From: Roseitalea porphyridii
Lineage (GTDB): Bacteria; Pseudomonadota; Alphaproteobacteria; Rhizobiales; Rhizobiaceae
DNA: 64,000 nucleotides
Assembly (NCBI RefSeq): GCF_004331955.1
Contig: NZ_CP036532.1
Location: 2,666,001 to 2,730,000, forward strand
Direction: 5' to 3'
Part shown: positions 33,670-41,843 of the stretch, in pieces
Layout: every line of letters starts with the position of its first letter
How positions within the stretch are numbered: the first letter of the stretch is position 1
Program-made: the position numbers and the translations under genes
The notes under the pieces: model-generated
Told to the model about the DNA's origin: nothing
Seen by the model: the letters and a program-made list of their open reading frames with translations, nothing else
Database searches by the model: none

Positions 33670-35079
33670 TCAGACGCGCAGCACCTTGCCCGGGTTCATG
33701 ATGTTGTCGGGATCGAGCGCGGTCTTGATCGACCGCATCACGTCGACCGCGCCGCCGAGCTCCATCTCCAGGAACGCCATCTTGCCCTGGCCGATGCCAT
33801 GCTCGCCGGTGCAGGTGCCGCCCACCGCGAGCGCGCGCAGGTTCAGCCGTTCGATGAACGCTTCGGCGGCGGCGATCTCCGCCGGATCGGTGTCGTCGAG
33901 CAGCACCAGCACGTGGAAATTGCCGTCGCCCGCATGGCCGACGATCGGCGCGATCAGCCCGTTCTCGGCGATGTCGGCCTCGGTCTCGACGATGCAGTCG
34001 GCAAGCTCCGAGATCGGCACGCACACATCGGTGGAGATGCCCTTGGCGCCGGGTCTGAGCGTAAGCGCCGCCCAGTAGGCATCGTGCCGCGCCTTCCAGA
34101 GCCTGGAGCGGTCCTCGGCGCGCGCCGACCAGATGAACGGCCCGCCTTCCAGTTCGCCGGCGATCTCGGCGAACGTTTCGGCCTGTTCGGCGACGCCCGC
34201 CTCGGTGCCGTGAAACTCGACGAAAAGGCACGGGCTTTCGGGCAGGTCGAGACCGGCATAGTCGATCATCGAACGCATCTGGAGCTGGTTGACCAGTTCG
34301 ATGCGCGCCACCGGCAGGCCTATCTGGATGGTCAGGATCACCGCGTTGACGGCCGCCTCCAGCGTCGGGAACGGGCAGACCCCGCCGGTGATCGCGGCCG
34401 GCTGGCCGGCAAGGCGCAGCGTCAGCTGCGTGATGATGCCGAGCGTGCCCTCCGAACCGATCATCAGCCGGGTCAGGTCGTAGCCGGCCGAGCTCTTGCG
34501 GGCCCGCTTGGCTGTGACGATCTTCCGCCCGTTCGGCATCACCGCCTCGAGCGAGATGACATTGTCGCGCATGGTGCCGTAGCGCACCGCGTTGGTGCCC
34601 GAGGCGCGCGTCGCCGCCATGCCGCCAAGGCTCGCATCCGCCCCCGGATCGATCGGAAAGAACAGGCCCGTGTCGCGCAGATGCGTGTTGAGCTGGCTGC
34701 GCGTGACGCCCGGTTCGACCACGCAGTCGAGATCCTCGGCATGCACGGCGACGATCCGGTTCATCTGGCTCAGATCGATCGAGATGCCGCCGCCGGGCGC
34801 GTTGACATGGCCTTCCAGCGACGAGCCGGTGCCGAACGGAATGATCGGCACGCGGTGCGCGGCGCACACCTCGACCGCCGCCTGAACCTCGTCGGCGTCC
34901 TGCGCGAACAGCACCCCGTCGGGAAGCTGGGCCGGGATGTAGGTGGTCGTGTGGGCGTGCTGGGCGCGCAGCGCCGCGCCGGTCTGGAACCGGTCGCCGA
35001 AGCGCTGCTTGAGAATGCCGAGCGCCAGCGCGATGCCGTCCTCGTTGCGGGCCACCGGGGCCAGATCGTTCAGCGCCAA
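33670..35079 (-). CDS. FAD-linked oxidase, D-lactate/glycolate dehydrogenase type
   Basis: 469 residues. The FAD-binding PCMH domain is clear (VPIIPFGTGSSLEGHVNAPG, DPGADASLGGMAATRASGTN, GYDLTRLMIGSEGTLGIIT), then the FAD-oxidase C domain with VGHAGDGNFH and GGTCTGEHGIGQGK. These features match the D-lactate dehydrogenase (cytochrome)/GlcD group, oxidising a D-2-hydroxy acid; the exact substrate is undecided. The start is taken as TTG 35079, seven bases after GGAGG. It overlaps by spacing the stop of the DUF2267 gene (35081) and is likely coupled to it. Confidence 0.88.
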   Translation of the reverse strand: MALNDLAPVARNEDGIALALGILKQRFGDRFQTGAALRAQHAHTTTYIPAQLPDGVLFAQDADEVQAAVEVCAAHRVPIIPFGTGSSLEGHVNAPGGGISIDLSQMNRIVAVHAEDLDCVVEPGVTRSQLNTHLRDTGLFFPIDPGADASLGGMAATRASGTNAVRYGTMRDNVISLEAVMPNGRKIVTAKRARKSSAGYDLTRLMIGSEGTLGIITQLTLRLAGQPAAITGGVCPFPTLEAAVNAVILTIQIGLPVARIELVNQLQMRSMIDYAGLDLPESPCLFVEFHGTEAGVAEQAETFAEIAGELEGGPFIWSARAEDRSRLWKARHDAYWAALTLRPGAKGISTDVCVPISELADCIVETEADIAENGLIAPIVGHAGDGNFHVLVLLDDTDPAEIAAAEAFIERLNLRALAVGGTCTGEHGIGQGKMAFLEMELGGAVDVMRSIKTALDPDNIMNPGKVLRV

Positions 35080-35080
35080 C

Positions 35081-35500
35081 TCATTGCCTCCAGAATTCGC
35101 GGGCCTCAGGTGACAGACGCGCCAGCGCCCTGTCAAACCGGTCCGCATCGACATGGCGTCGCACCGCGCCCGCCACCGCCGCGATCGAACCGCGCGGCGC
35201 GAAATTGTGGTGCCGCCGCAGTCCGGCGACCTCGTCCTCGAGCGTGGCGGTGGACGCAAATTGCGGCCGATGTTCGTCGGCCGACCAGTTCGCGGTGAAG
35301 ATCGCCCGCAGCAGCGCCGGCAGCCCGTCGGCGAAGATCAGCACCTCGTCGGGGCCGAGCCGCCGGCGGAAGGTGACCAGCACCGCTTCGATCACCGTGT
35401 AGGTCTGGTTGCGCGTCGCAAGGCCGAGCGCATCGCGCGCGTCCTCGATCAGCGCGTCAAAGGCCTGCTGGGCGATCTGGTATTGCTGCGGCATCGGCAT
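35081..35500 (-). CDS. DUF2267 protein
   Basis: 139 residues: an all-helical protein with LATRNQTYTVIEAVLVTFRRRLGPDEVLIFADGLPALLRAIF, which matches the DUF2267 pattern (two repeats of a helical pair). No membrane segment. Function unknown. The TGA at 35083-35081 lies just upstream of the oxidase TTG start, suggesting an operon. A second ATG two codons in (35494) is an alternative start. Confidence 0.75.
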   Translation of the reverse strand: MPMPQQYQIAQQAFDALIEDARDALGLATRNQTYTVIEAVLVTFRRRLGPDEVLIFADGLPALLRAIFTANWSADEHRPQFASTATLEDEVAGLRRHHNFAPRGSIAAVAGAVRRHVDADRFDRALARLSPEAREFWRQ

Positions 35501-35655
35501 GGGATTGGCCCGTCCGGACGGATTTGATCGATCGCGTGCGCGTTTTTTGTGCAGCCGCCTTGCCGATCCGACGCCAATTCGTAATGTGGCCGCACCATGC
35601 GGGCAAGGGTCCGCGAACCGGGCCGGGGCACAAGGGAGGCGCAGACCGAGAGGTC

Positions 35656-36165
35656 ATGGACCAGCAGTCGATCCGCAACGCGCCGTTCGTCACGCCGCCC
35701 CAGGGCATCGAGCCCGGCTGGATCGACTTCAACGGTCATCTGAACATGGCCTACTATCTGCTCGTGTTCGACCGGGGCTATGAAACGGTCGCCCGGGCAC
35801 TTGGCATGGGCGCGACCTATGCCGCCGAGCGCCGCATGACCACCTATACGGGCGACGCGCGCGTGTCCTATCTGCGCGAGGTGCACAAGGACGCGCGGGT
35901 GGTCACGACCTTCCAGATCCTTGACCATGACGAAAAGCGCCTGCACGCCTTCCAGCAGATGCGCCACGAAACCGAGGGCTGGCTCGCCGCCACCTGCGAG
36001 ACGCTGACGCTGCACATCGACATGGCTGGCCCCAAGGTCTGTCCGTTCCCCGACGATATCCGGGCGCGCATCGAGGCGATGGCCGCGGCCCAGGCCGACC
36101 TGCCCCGCCCCGAGGGCGCCGGCCGGCCGATCGGCATCCGCCGCAAGCCGCAGGCCCGGCAATGA
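35656..36165 (+). CDS. Hotdog-fold acyl-CoA thioesterase
   Basis: 169 residues. IDFNGHLNMAYYLLVFDRGYE (23-43) carries the D-x-x-G-H-x-N motif of 4HBT-type thioesterases, with the long helix after it and TYTGDARVSYLREV in the next strand. Related proteins hydrolyse short acyl-CoA, including betainyl- or carnitine-related thioesters; the substrate is not evident here. The start at 35656 is where similarity starts. Its stop overlaps the ClC gene start by four bases. Confidence 0.85.
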   Translation: MDQQSIRNAPFVTPPQGIEPGWIDFNGHLNMAYYLLVFDRGYETVARALGMGATYAAERRMTTYTGDARVSYLREVHKDARVVTTFQILDHDEKRLHAFQQMRHETEGWLAATCETLTLHIDMAGPKVCPFPDDIRARIEAMAAAQADLPRPEGAGRPIGIRRKPQARQ

Positions 36166-37799
36166 GGCCGGTCGAGCGCCTGCGCACATGGACCGAAATC
36201 CTCGTCAAATGGGTCCGGCCGAACGTCCGCACGTTCCGCGATTCGGGCGCGCCCAGACTGTGGCTGCTGTCGTTGATCATCGGCGCCATGGTCGCCGTTG
36301 CCGCCATCGTCTTCCGCGAGGCGATCGGCCTCGTCCAGTACTGGTGGCTGCGCAACAACACAGAGCAAACGCTGACCGCGGCCCAGAACGTCAGCTGGTA
36401 CTGGATTCTCGCCGCGCCGATCGTCGGCGGCTTCATCGTCGGGCTGATGCTGGAGCGGGTCGCCATGCGCCGCGCCGGCAACGTCGCCGACGTGATCGAG
36501 GCGCGCGCCCTGACCGGCCGTCCGCTCGGCCTGCGCGACGGGCTGTGGTCGGCGGCGATCTCGGCGGTCTCGCTGGGCTCGGGCGCCAGCGCCGGCCGTG
36601 AGGGTCCGGTGATCCATCTGGGCGCGACGCTCGCCTCGGTGATCGCCCACCGGCGCAAGCGGCCCGAATGGTGCTCGCGCACGCTGCTCGCCTCGGGCGT
36701 GGCGGCGGCGATCTCGGCGTCGTTCAACGCACCCATCGCCGGCGTCCTGTTCGCGCACGAGGTGATCCTGCAGCACTATGCGATGCGCTCCTTCGTGCCG
36801 ATCGTCATCGCCTCGGCCGTGGGCTCGGTGATCTCGCGCATCTGGTTCGGCGACGCGGCGGCCTTCATCATTCCCGACTACCAGATCACCTCCTACTGGG
36901 AGTTTCCCGCCTTCGCGCTGCTCGGCGTTGTCGCCGCGGCGGTGGCCATCCTGTTCCAGTTCGCGCTGTTCTCCGCCGACTACGCCGCCCGGTCGGTGAC
37001 GATCCCGCTGCGCTGGCGGCCGGTGCTGGGCGGGGCGATGATCGGCGCGCTGGGCGTGTTCTATCCGCACATTCTCGGCGTCGGCTACGAGGTGACCGAC
37101 AAGGTGCTGTGGAACCAGTTCCCGCTGTCGCTGCTGCTGACGCTGATCGTGCTGAAGACCGTGGCGACCGCGATCACGCTCGCCGCCCGCTTCGGCGGCG
37201 GCATCTTTTCGCCGTCGATCTATCTGGGCGCGCTGACCGGCGGCGCGTTCGGGCTGATGGCCGGTTCGGTGTTCCCGGACATGGCTTCCTCCGAGGCGCT
37301 CTACGCGATCCTCGGCATGGGCGCGGTCGCCGGCGCGGTGCTCGGCGCGCCGATCTCGACCACGGTGATCGTGTTCGAACTGACCGGCGGCTACGCGCTG
37401 TCGATCGCGCTCCTGCTGACCGTCGCGATCGCGCACGGCGTCAACCAGGCGGTGCACGGCCACTCCTATTTCCACTGGCAGCTCGAAATGCGCGGCCTGT
37501 TCGACCACCAGGGCCCGCACCGGCAGCTGATGCGCACCAAGAAGGTGATGGATTTCATGGACTTCGTGCCGCGCGACGGCGACCCGCAATGGCACGACCC
37601 CGAATCCGGCTATCCCACGCTCAAGCCCGGCGATTCGCTGGAAACCGCGCTGCGCGCCTTCGACGCCTCCGGCCACAGCCGCCTCGCCGTCGTCGATCCG
37701 CGCGAGGACACAAGGATCATCGCCTGGGCGACGCAGGTCCGCGCGCTGTCCTATTTCAACAAGGCGCTGATCCAGGCCAGCGTCGAGGAGCACCGGTAG
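36162..37799 (+). CDS. ClC-family chloride channel or Cl/H antiporter
   Basis: 545 residues, about 11 membrane helices plus a C-terminal CBS-like segment (about 480-545). Selectivity motifs: GSGAS (139-143, in place of GSGIP), GREGP (145-149, gating Glu147) and GGGIFSPSIYLGA near 345. The Pro-to-Ser change in the first motif resembles nitrate/fluoride-type variations but does not by itself define the ion. It is coupled to the thioesterase gene by ATGA. Confidence 0.9.
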   Translation: MRPVERLRTWTEILVKWVRPNVRTFRDSGAPRLWLLSLIIGAMVAVAAIVFREAIGLVQYWWLRNNTEQTLTAAQNVSWYWILAAPIVGGFIVGLMLERVAMRRAGNVADVIEARALTGRPLGLRDGLWSAAISAVSLGSGASAGREGPVIHLGATLASVIAHRRKRPEWCSRTLLASGVAAAISASFNAPIAGVLFAHEVILQHYAMRSFVPIVIASAVGSVISRIWFGDAAAFIIPDYQITSYWEFPAFALLGVVAAAVAILFQFALFSADYAARSVTIPLRWRPVLGGAMIGALGVFYPHILGVGYEVTDKVLWNQFPLSLLLTLIVLKTVATAITLAARFGGGIFSPSIYLGALTGGAFGLMAGSVFPDMASSEALYAILGMGAVAGAVLGAPISTTVIVFELTGGYALSIALLLTVAIAHGVNQAVHGHSYFHWQLEMRGLFDHQGPHRQLMRTKKVMDFMDFVPRDGDPQWHDPESGYPTLKPGDSLETALRAFDASGHSRLAVVDPREDTRIIAWATQVRALSYFNKALIQASVEEHR

Positions 37800-37826
37800 A
37801 ACCGCCGCTCCGCGGCATGAGCATCA

Positions 37827-37878
37827 CCCCCACCCTTCATCCCTCCCACGCGTGCGGGGGAGGGATGAAGGGTGGGGG
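37827..37878. repeat. 52-bp palindrome between the ClC gene and uvrD
   Basis: Perfect 21-base arms: CCCCCACCCTTCATCCCTCCC (37827-37847) and its complement ending at 37878, with a ten-base loop. It can act as a terminator-like hairpin after the ClC gene. Its sequence style (CCCCCACCC, CCCTCCC) is shared with the block inside uvrD. Confidence 0.85.
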
Positions 37879-37988
37879 CTGGAACGCAGGACCTTAACGC
37901 TGGTGAACCTGCAACGCGCGAGACGGGATGCGTGCGACACGCCCGGCCGCGCTTTCATTCGCCCCCCAAATCCCTACATTGCGAATCG

Positions 37989-40667
37989 ATGAGCAATCCG
38001 TTCGACGACATCCCGTTCGACGATGCGCACCGGCCCGCCCCTGCCCCCAAACCGGCCGGCGGCGGCTCGGGCATCGCCGCGCGCGCCATGGGCGCGCGGT
38101 CAGCGCCCGCCTATCTGGAAGGGCTCAACCCCGAGCAGCGCCGCGCCGTCGAGACCACCGAAGGCCCGGTCCTGGTGCTGGCCGGCGCCGGCACCGGCAA
38201 GACGCGCGTGCTGACCACGCGCATCGCCCATATCCTGGCGCAGGGGCTTGCCTGGCCCAGCCAGGTGCTGGCCGTGACCTTCACCAACAAGGCCGCCCGC
38301 GAGATGAAGGAGCGCATCGGCCTGCTGGTCGGCGGCGCCGTCGAGGGCATGCCCTGGCTCGGCACGTTCCACTCGATCGGCGTGAAGATGCTGCGCCGGC
38401 ACGCCGAACTGGTCGGGCTGAAGTCCGATTTCACGATCCTCGACACGGACGACCAGATACGGCTTCTCAAGCAGCTCATCCAGGCCGAGGGGCTCGACGA
38501 CAAGCGCTGGCCGGCGCGCCAATTCGCCCACATGATCGACGGCTGGAAGAACAAGGGCTGGGGTCCTGCCGACATTCCCGAGGGCGACGCGCGCGCCTTC
38601 GCCAACGGAAAAGGTCGCGAGCTGTTCACCGCCTACCAGAACCGGCTGAAGACGCTGAACGCGTGCGATTTCGGCGATCTGCTGTGCCACCCGATCCGCC
38701 TGCTCAAGGCCAATCCGGACGTGCTCGCCGACTATCAGCACAAGTTCAGATACATTCTCGTCGACGAGTACCAGGACACCAACACCGCGCAATATCTGTG
38801 GCTGCGGCTGCTGGCGCAGCGGCGGGTTTCACCTCATCGTCAGCCTGTCGAAGAACGAGGTGAAACCGCAAGCCCGCCCCTTCGACAAGCTCAGGATGAG
38901 GGCTTGCATCGCTCCCCCGCCTCCCCCTTGATGGGGGAGGCCGGAGAAGCAAGCGAAGCGAAGCTGATCCGGGTGGGGGAGACGGGCGGGGATACACCCC
39001 CACCCCTGACCCCTCCCCCTCATGGAGTGGGAGGGGGACCAAACGGCGCGCCCCCCAACATCTGCTGCGTCGGCGACGACGACCAGTCGATCTATGGCTG
39101 GCGCGGGGCCGACGTCGACAACATACTGCGCTTCGAAAAGGACTTTCCGGGCGCGAGCGTCGTCAAGCTGGAGCGCAACTACCGCTCGACCGCCCACATT
39201 CTGGGCGCCGCTTCGCACCTGATCGGCCACAATGAGGGCCGGCTCGGCAAGACGCTGTTCACCGAGGCGCCCGATCCGGATGATCCGAAGGTCAACGTGC
39301 ACGCCGCCTGGGACTCCGAAGAGGAGGCGCGCGCGGTCGGCGAGACGATCGAGCGCCACCAGCGCGACGGTCATCTGCTCAACGACATGGCGATCCTGGT
39401 GCGCGCCTCCTTTCAGATGCGCGAGTTCGAGGACCGGTTCGTCACGCTGGGGCTGAACTACCGCGTCATCGGCGGCCCGCGCTTCTACGAGCGCATGGAG
39501 GTGCGCGACGCGATGGCCTATTTCCGCGTCGTGTGCCAGCCGGCCGACGATCTGGCCTTCGAGCGCATCGTCAACACCCCCAAGCGCGGGCTCGGCGACG
39601 CCTCGGTTCGCCTCGTGCACGACTATGCGCGCAAGAAGGGCGTGCCGATGCTCGCCGCGGCCGAGGAACTGGTCGCCACCGAGGAGATGAAGCCCAAGCC
39701 GCGCGCCGCCCTGCGCGATCTGGTGCAGAGCTTCCGCCGTTGGCAGGAACTGCTCGACAACACGCCCCATGCCGAACTGGCCGAGACCATCCTCGAGGAG
39801 AGCGGCTACACCGCCATGTGGCAGGCCGACCGTTCCGCCGAGGCGCCGGGGCGGCTTGAAAACCTCAAGGAACTCATCCGCTCGATGGAGGAGTTCGAAT
39901 CCATGCGCGCCTTCCTCGAACATGTCAGCCTGGTCATGGACGCCGAGCAGAACGAGGACATGGACGCGGTGTCGATCATGACGCTGCACGCGGCCAAGGG
40001 CCTCGAATTCGACACGGTCTTCCTGCCCGGCTGGGAGGAGGGTCTGTTCCCGCACCAGCGGGCGCTTGACGAAGGCGGCCGGTCGGGTCTGGAGGAAGAA
40101 CGCCGGCTCGCCTATGTCGGCCTGACCCGCGCCAAGCGCCACTGCCACATCTGGTTCGTCTCCAACCGCCGCATCCACGGCCTCTGGCAGTCGACCATCC
40201 CCTCGCGCTTTCTCGACGAACTGCCGACCGATCATGTCGACGTCGCCGAGCCGCCCTCGTCCTACGGCGGCTATGGCGGCTACGGCGCCTCCCGCTTCGA
40301 CCGGGCCGAGGCCTTTGCGAGCACGCGCGAATCGCCCGGCTGGCGCCGCGCCCAGGCCAACCGGACCGAAGCGACCAGCCGCAACTGGGGCTCGCGCTCG
40401 GGCGTCGCCGTCGAGCGCATCGGCTATGGCGAAGCGGATTCGGGCTTCGGCGCCGGCAGGGGCTCGGTGAAGGGCCGGGTGATCGAGGGCGAACTGATCG
40501 CCAAGTCGGTCTCCAAGACGGCATCGGACTTTTCCGTCGGCGACCGCGTGTTCCACCTCAAGTTCGGCAACGGCAACGTCACCGCCATCGAGGGCAACAA
40601 GCTGACCATCGCCTTCGACCGCGCCGGCGAGAAGAAGGTGCTGGACGGGTTCGTGGAGCGGGTGTGA
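37989..40667 (+). CDS. UvrD/PcrA-type DNA helicase carrying an in-frame repeat insertion
   Basis: 892 residues. SF1A helicase: Q-motif LNPEQRRAVE, Walker A GAGTGKT, VTFTNKAAREMKERI, motif II DEYQDTN, motif III GDDDQSIYGWRGA, motif V TLHAAKGLEFD, motif VI VGLTRAK, and a C-terminal Tudor-like domain (VFHLKFGNGNVTAIEGNKL). It unwinds DNA in excision repair and replication restart. Between LRLLAQR and NICCVGDDDQ, which adjoin in relatives, about 78 extra residues are encoded by palindromic repeats (38823-39056), in frame and without stops. All motifs remain intact, so the protein may be active with an enlarged loop. Start ATG 37989 begins MSNPFDDIPFDD. Confidence 0.93.
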   Translation: MSNPFDDIPFDDAHRPAPAPKPAGGGSGIAARAMGARSAPAYLEGLNPEQRRAVETTEGPVLVLAGAGTGKTRVLTTRIAHILAQGLAWPSQVLAVTFTNKAAREMKERIGLLVGGAVEGMPWLGTFHSIGVKMLRRHAELVGLKSDFTILDTDDQIRLLKQLIQAEGLDDKRWPARQFAHMIDGWKNKGWGPADIPEGDARAFANGKGRELFTAYQNRLKTLNACDFGDLLCHPIRLLKANPDVLADYQHKFRYILVDEYQDTNTAQYLWLRLLAQRRVSPHRQPVEERGETASPPLRQAQDEGLHRSPASPLMGEAGEASEAKLIRVGETGGDTPPPLTPPPHGVGGGPNGAPPNICCVGDDDQSIYGWRGADVDNILRFEKDFPGASVVKLERNYRSTAHILGAASHLIGHNEGRLGKTLFTEAPDPDDPKVNVHAAWDSEEEARAVGETIERHQRDGHLLNDMAILVRASFQMREFEDRFVTLGLNYRVIGGPRFYERMEVRDAMAYFRVVCQPADDLAFERIVNTPKRGLGDASVRLVHDYARKKGVPMLAAAEELVATEEMKPKPRAALRDLVQSFRRWQELLDNTPHAELAETILEESGYTAMWQADRSAEAPGRLENLKELIRSMEEFESMRAFLEHVSLVMDAEQNEDMDAVSIMTLHAAKGLEFDTVFLPGWEEGLFPHQRALDEGGRSGLEEERRLAYVGLTRAKRHCHIWFVSNRRIHGLWQSTIPSRFLDELPTDHVDVAEPPSSYGGYGGYGASRFDRAEAFASTRESPGWRRAQANRTEATSRNWGSRSGVAVERIGYGEADSGFGAGRGSVKGRVIEGELIAKSVSKTASDFSVGDRVFHLKFGNGNVTAIEGNKLTIAFDRAGEKKVLDGFVERV
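38823..39056 (+). repeat. Composite palindromic repeat inside the helicase gene
   Basis: About 234 bases, a multiple of three. It contains GGTTTCACCTC (38825-38835) with GAGGTGAAACC (38857-38867), TGTCGAAG (38846-38853) with CTTCGACA (38880-38887), GCAAGCCC (38868-38875) with GGGCTTGC (38900-38907), all perfect, followed by CCTCCCCCTTGATGGGGGAGG near 38920-38940 and a C-rich/G-rich pair around 38996-39040. The encoded stretch is Pro/Gly/Arg-rich and unlike the rest of the protein. Confidence 0.85.
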
Positions 40668-40681
40668 GGCCGCTCGCCCGC

Positions 40682-40703
40682 ACTGTGAAACTGTGATACT
40701 GTG
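40682..40703 (+). promoter_or_regulatory. Triple direct repeat before vapBC locus 2
   Basis: ACTGTG occurs three times at an eight-base period (40682, 40690, 40698), directly before the antitoxin start at 40709. Close phased repeats like these suit cooperative binding of RHH dimers. TGATACT at 40694-40700 is a possible -10. Confidence 0.45.
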
Positions 40704-40708
40704 CGGCC

Positions 40709-40960
40709 ATGAAGAACATCACGATTTCGCTCGACGACGATCTTTACCGGCGCGCCCGCATCCTCGCCGCCGAGGAGGACACGACAGTGACCGCCATGGT
40801 CCGCGCCTATCTCGAGGAAAAGACGCGCCGCAAGGAAGAGTTCGAGCGGCTCTTGAAGCTGCAGCAGGAGCTGCTTGCGACCGAAGAAGGCCTCGATCCC
40901 GCCGAGAACCTCAGCCGCGACGCGATCTACAGCGAAGATGGCGATGCCCGCTTTCGCTGA
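40709..40960 (+). CDS. RHH antitoxin of vapBC locus 2
   Basis: 83 residues, beginning MKNITISLDDDLYRRARILAAEEDTTVTAMVRAYLEE, a textbook CopG/RHH domain. A Lys/Glu helix and an acidic tail follow and probably bind the toxin. It overlaps the toxin gene start by 17 bases. It likely represses through the repeats at 40682-40703. Confidence 0.85.
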   Translation: MKNITISLDDDLYRRARILAAEEDTTVTAMVRAYLEEKTRRKEEFERLLKLQQELLATEEGLDPAENLSRDAIYSEDGDARFR

Positions 40961-41354
40961 CACAAACATATTGCTCTACGCACTGGTCGCCGAGGACCAT
41001 GAAAGCGACAAGCGGGACATTGCCAGACAGATCCTGAGTCGCGAGGACCTTGTGCTCTCCTATCAGGTGCTCGTCGAGTTCTGCTATCAGGCGACACGAC
41101 CAAATCGAACTGGAGCACTTACACCGGAAAGGGCAACACGATATGTGCGGGCTTTTTCACGTTTTCCCATTGTGACGGGCCGTCAGGATATCGTCTTTGC
41201 CGGCCTCGAACTGCGCCGCGTCACCAACTATTCGATCTGGGACTGCATGATCATCGCGGCGGCGCGAGAAGCCGGTTGCGATACGCTGCTGAGCGAGGAC
41301 ATGGCGGACGGCCACGCCATCGCCGGTCTGTCCATCGTCAATCCGTTTGGCTGA
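40944..41354 (+). CDS. vapC: PIN-domain toxin of vapBC locus 2
   Basis: 136 residues. PIN acidic residues: Asp6 (FADTNILLYA), Glu45 (VLVEFCYQ), Asp100 (IWDCMII) and Asp119 (SEDM). All are present, so it is probably an active endoribonuclease. Start at ATG 40944 or six bases earlier at 40938; both lie in the antitoxin's 3' end. It is only distantly similar to the VapC at 0.7-1.1 kb. Confidence 0.87.
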   Translation: MPAFADTNILLYALVAEDHESDKRDIARQILSREDLVLSYQVLVEFCYQATRPNRTGALTPERATRYVRAFSRFPIVTGRQDIVFAGLELRRVTNYSIWDCMIIAAAREAGCDTLLSEDMADGHAIAGLSIVNPFG

Positions 41355-41390
41355 CCATCTCGCCTGGCTGCTCCGCCGGCGCCAGCACCG

Positions 41391-41510
41391 TCAATCGCCC
41401 TCTTCGACGCGTCTGGCCATCCGTTCCGAGGCAAGGCGCAGGCGCGCGAGCTCTCCGTCTTCCCAGATCGCCCACAATACTTCGATGTCGACACGGCGTC
41501 GGTCCGGCAT
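41391..41510 (-). CDS. 39-residue frame coupled to the nucleotidyltransferase gene
   Basis: ATG 41510 overlaps the TGA of the upstream gene by one base (TGATG); stop at 41391. The product begins MPDRRRVDIEVLWAIWEDGE and ends VEEGD, predicted as one amphipathic helix. In MntA/HEPN modules the second gene is usually a HEPN protein of about 100-140 residues; this is far shorter and lacks the RxxxxxH motif. It may be a remnant or an unrelated small partner. Confidence 0.4.
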   Translation of the reverse strand: MPDRRRVDIEVLWAIWEDGELARLRLASERMARRVEEGD

Positions 41511-41839
41511 CAGAAGACCGCAATTCCCTTCCGATCCACCTCCGCCCGGAAAGGCGCGTCGAGCGACCGGAGCATGAAGGCGTTAGCCGAAATGCCGGTG
41601 GCGTCGGTGAGCAGATGCTCCACGCCGATCAGGTCGAGAATCGAGAACCTCGCTTCGGGCACGACGTCGATGGCGATATCCAGATCGCTTTGCGGCCCGG
41701 CGGTGCCCGTCGCCCGTGAACCGAAGACCACGAGCCGGCTCACGCCCTCCGCCTCCAGCGCGGGCCGAAGCCTCTTGAGCGTCCGAACGAGTTTCTCTGT
41801 GTCCACGGCTGTCGTCTCGACCCTGCGGCGCGGCTTCAT
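41510..41839 (-). CDS. MntA-type nucleotidyltransferase domain protein
   Basis: 109 residues. The minimal nucleotidyltransferase signature is complete: VVFGSRATGTAGPQSDLDIAI, with Gly40-Ser41 and Asp52/Asp54. These small enzymes usually AMPylate a HEPN toxin and act as its antitoxin. The ATG at 41839 is used; the frame runs further up but without similarity. No normal HEPN gene is next to it, only the 39-residue frame downstream and a lipid-kinase gene upstream whose stop is four bases away. Confidence 0.8.
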   Translation of the reverse strand: MKPRRRVETTAVDTEKLVRTLKRLRPALEAEGVSRLVVFGSRATGTAGPQSDLDIAIDVVPEARFSILDLIGVEHLLTDATGISANAFMLRSLDAPFRAEVDRKGIAVF

Positions 41840-41843
41840 TGTG

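Noticed and set aside
35868-37793. A 641-codon minus-strand frame opposite the ClC gene
   Set aside because: No domain signature, and the ClC selectivity motifs are on the plus strand.
38823-39056. An intron or intein inside the helicase gene
   Set aside because: Too short for an intein and lacking its Cys/Ser-His-Asn blocks; no group I or II intron core is visible, and the frame is kept, so retention in the protein is the simpler reading.
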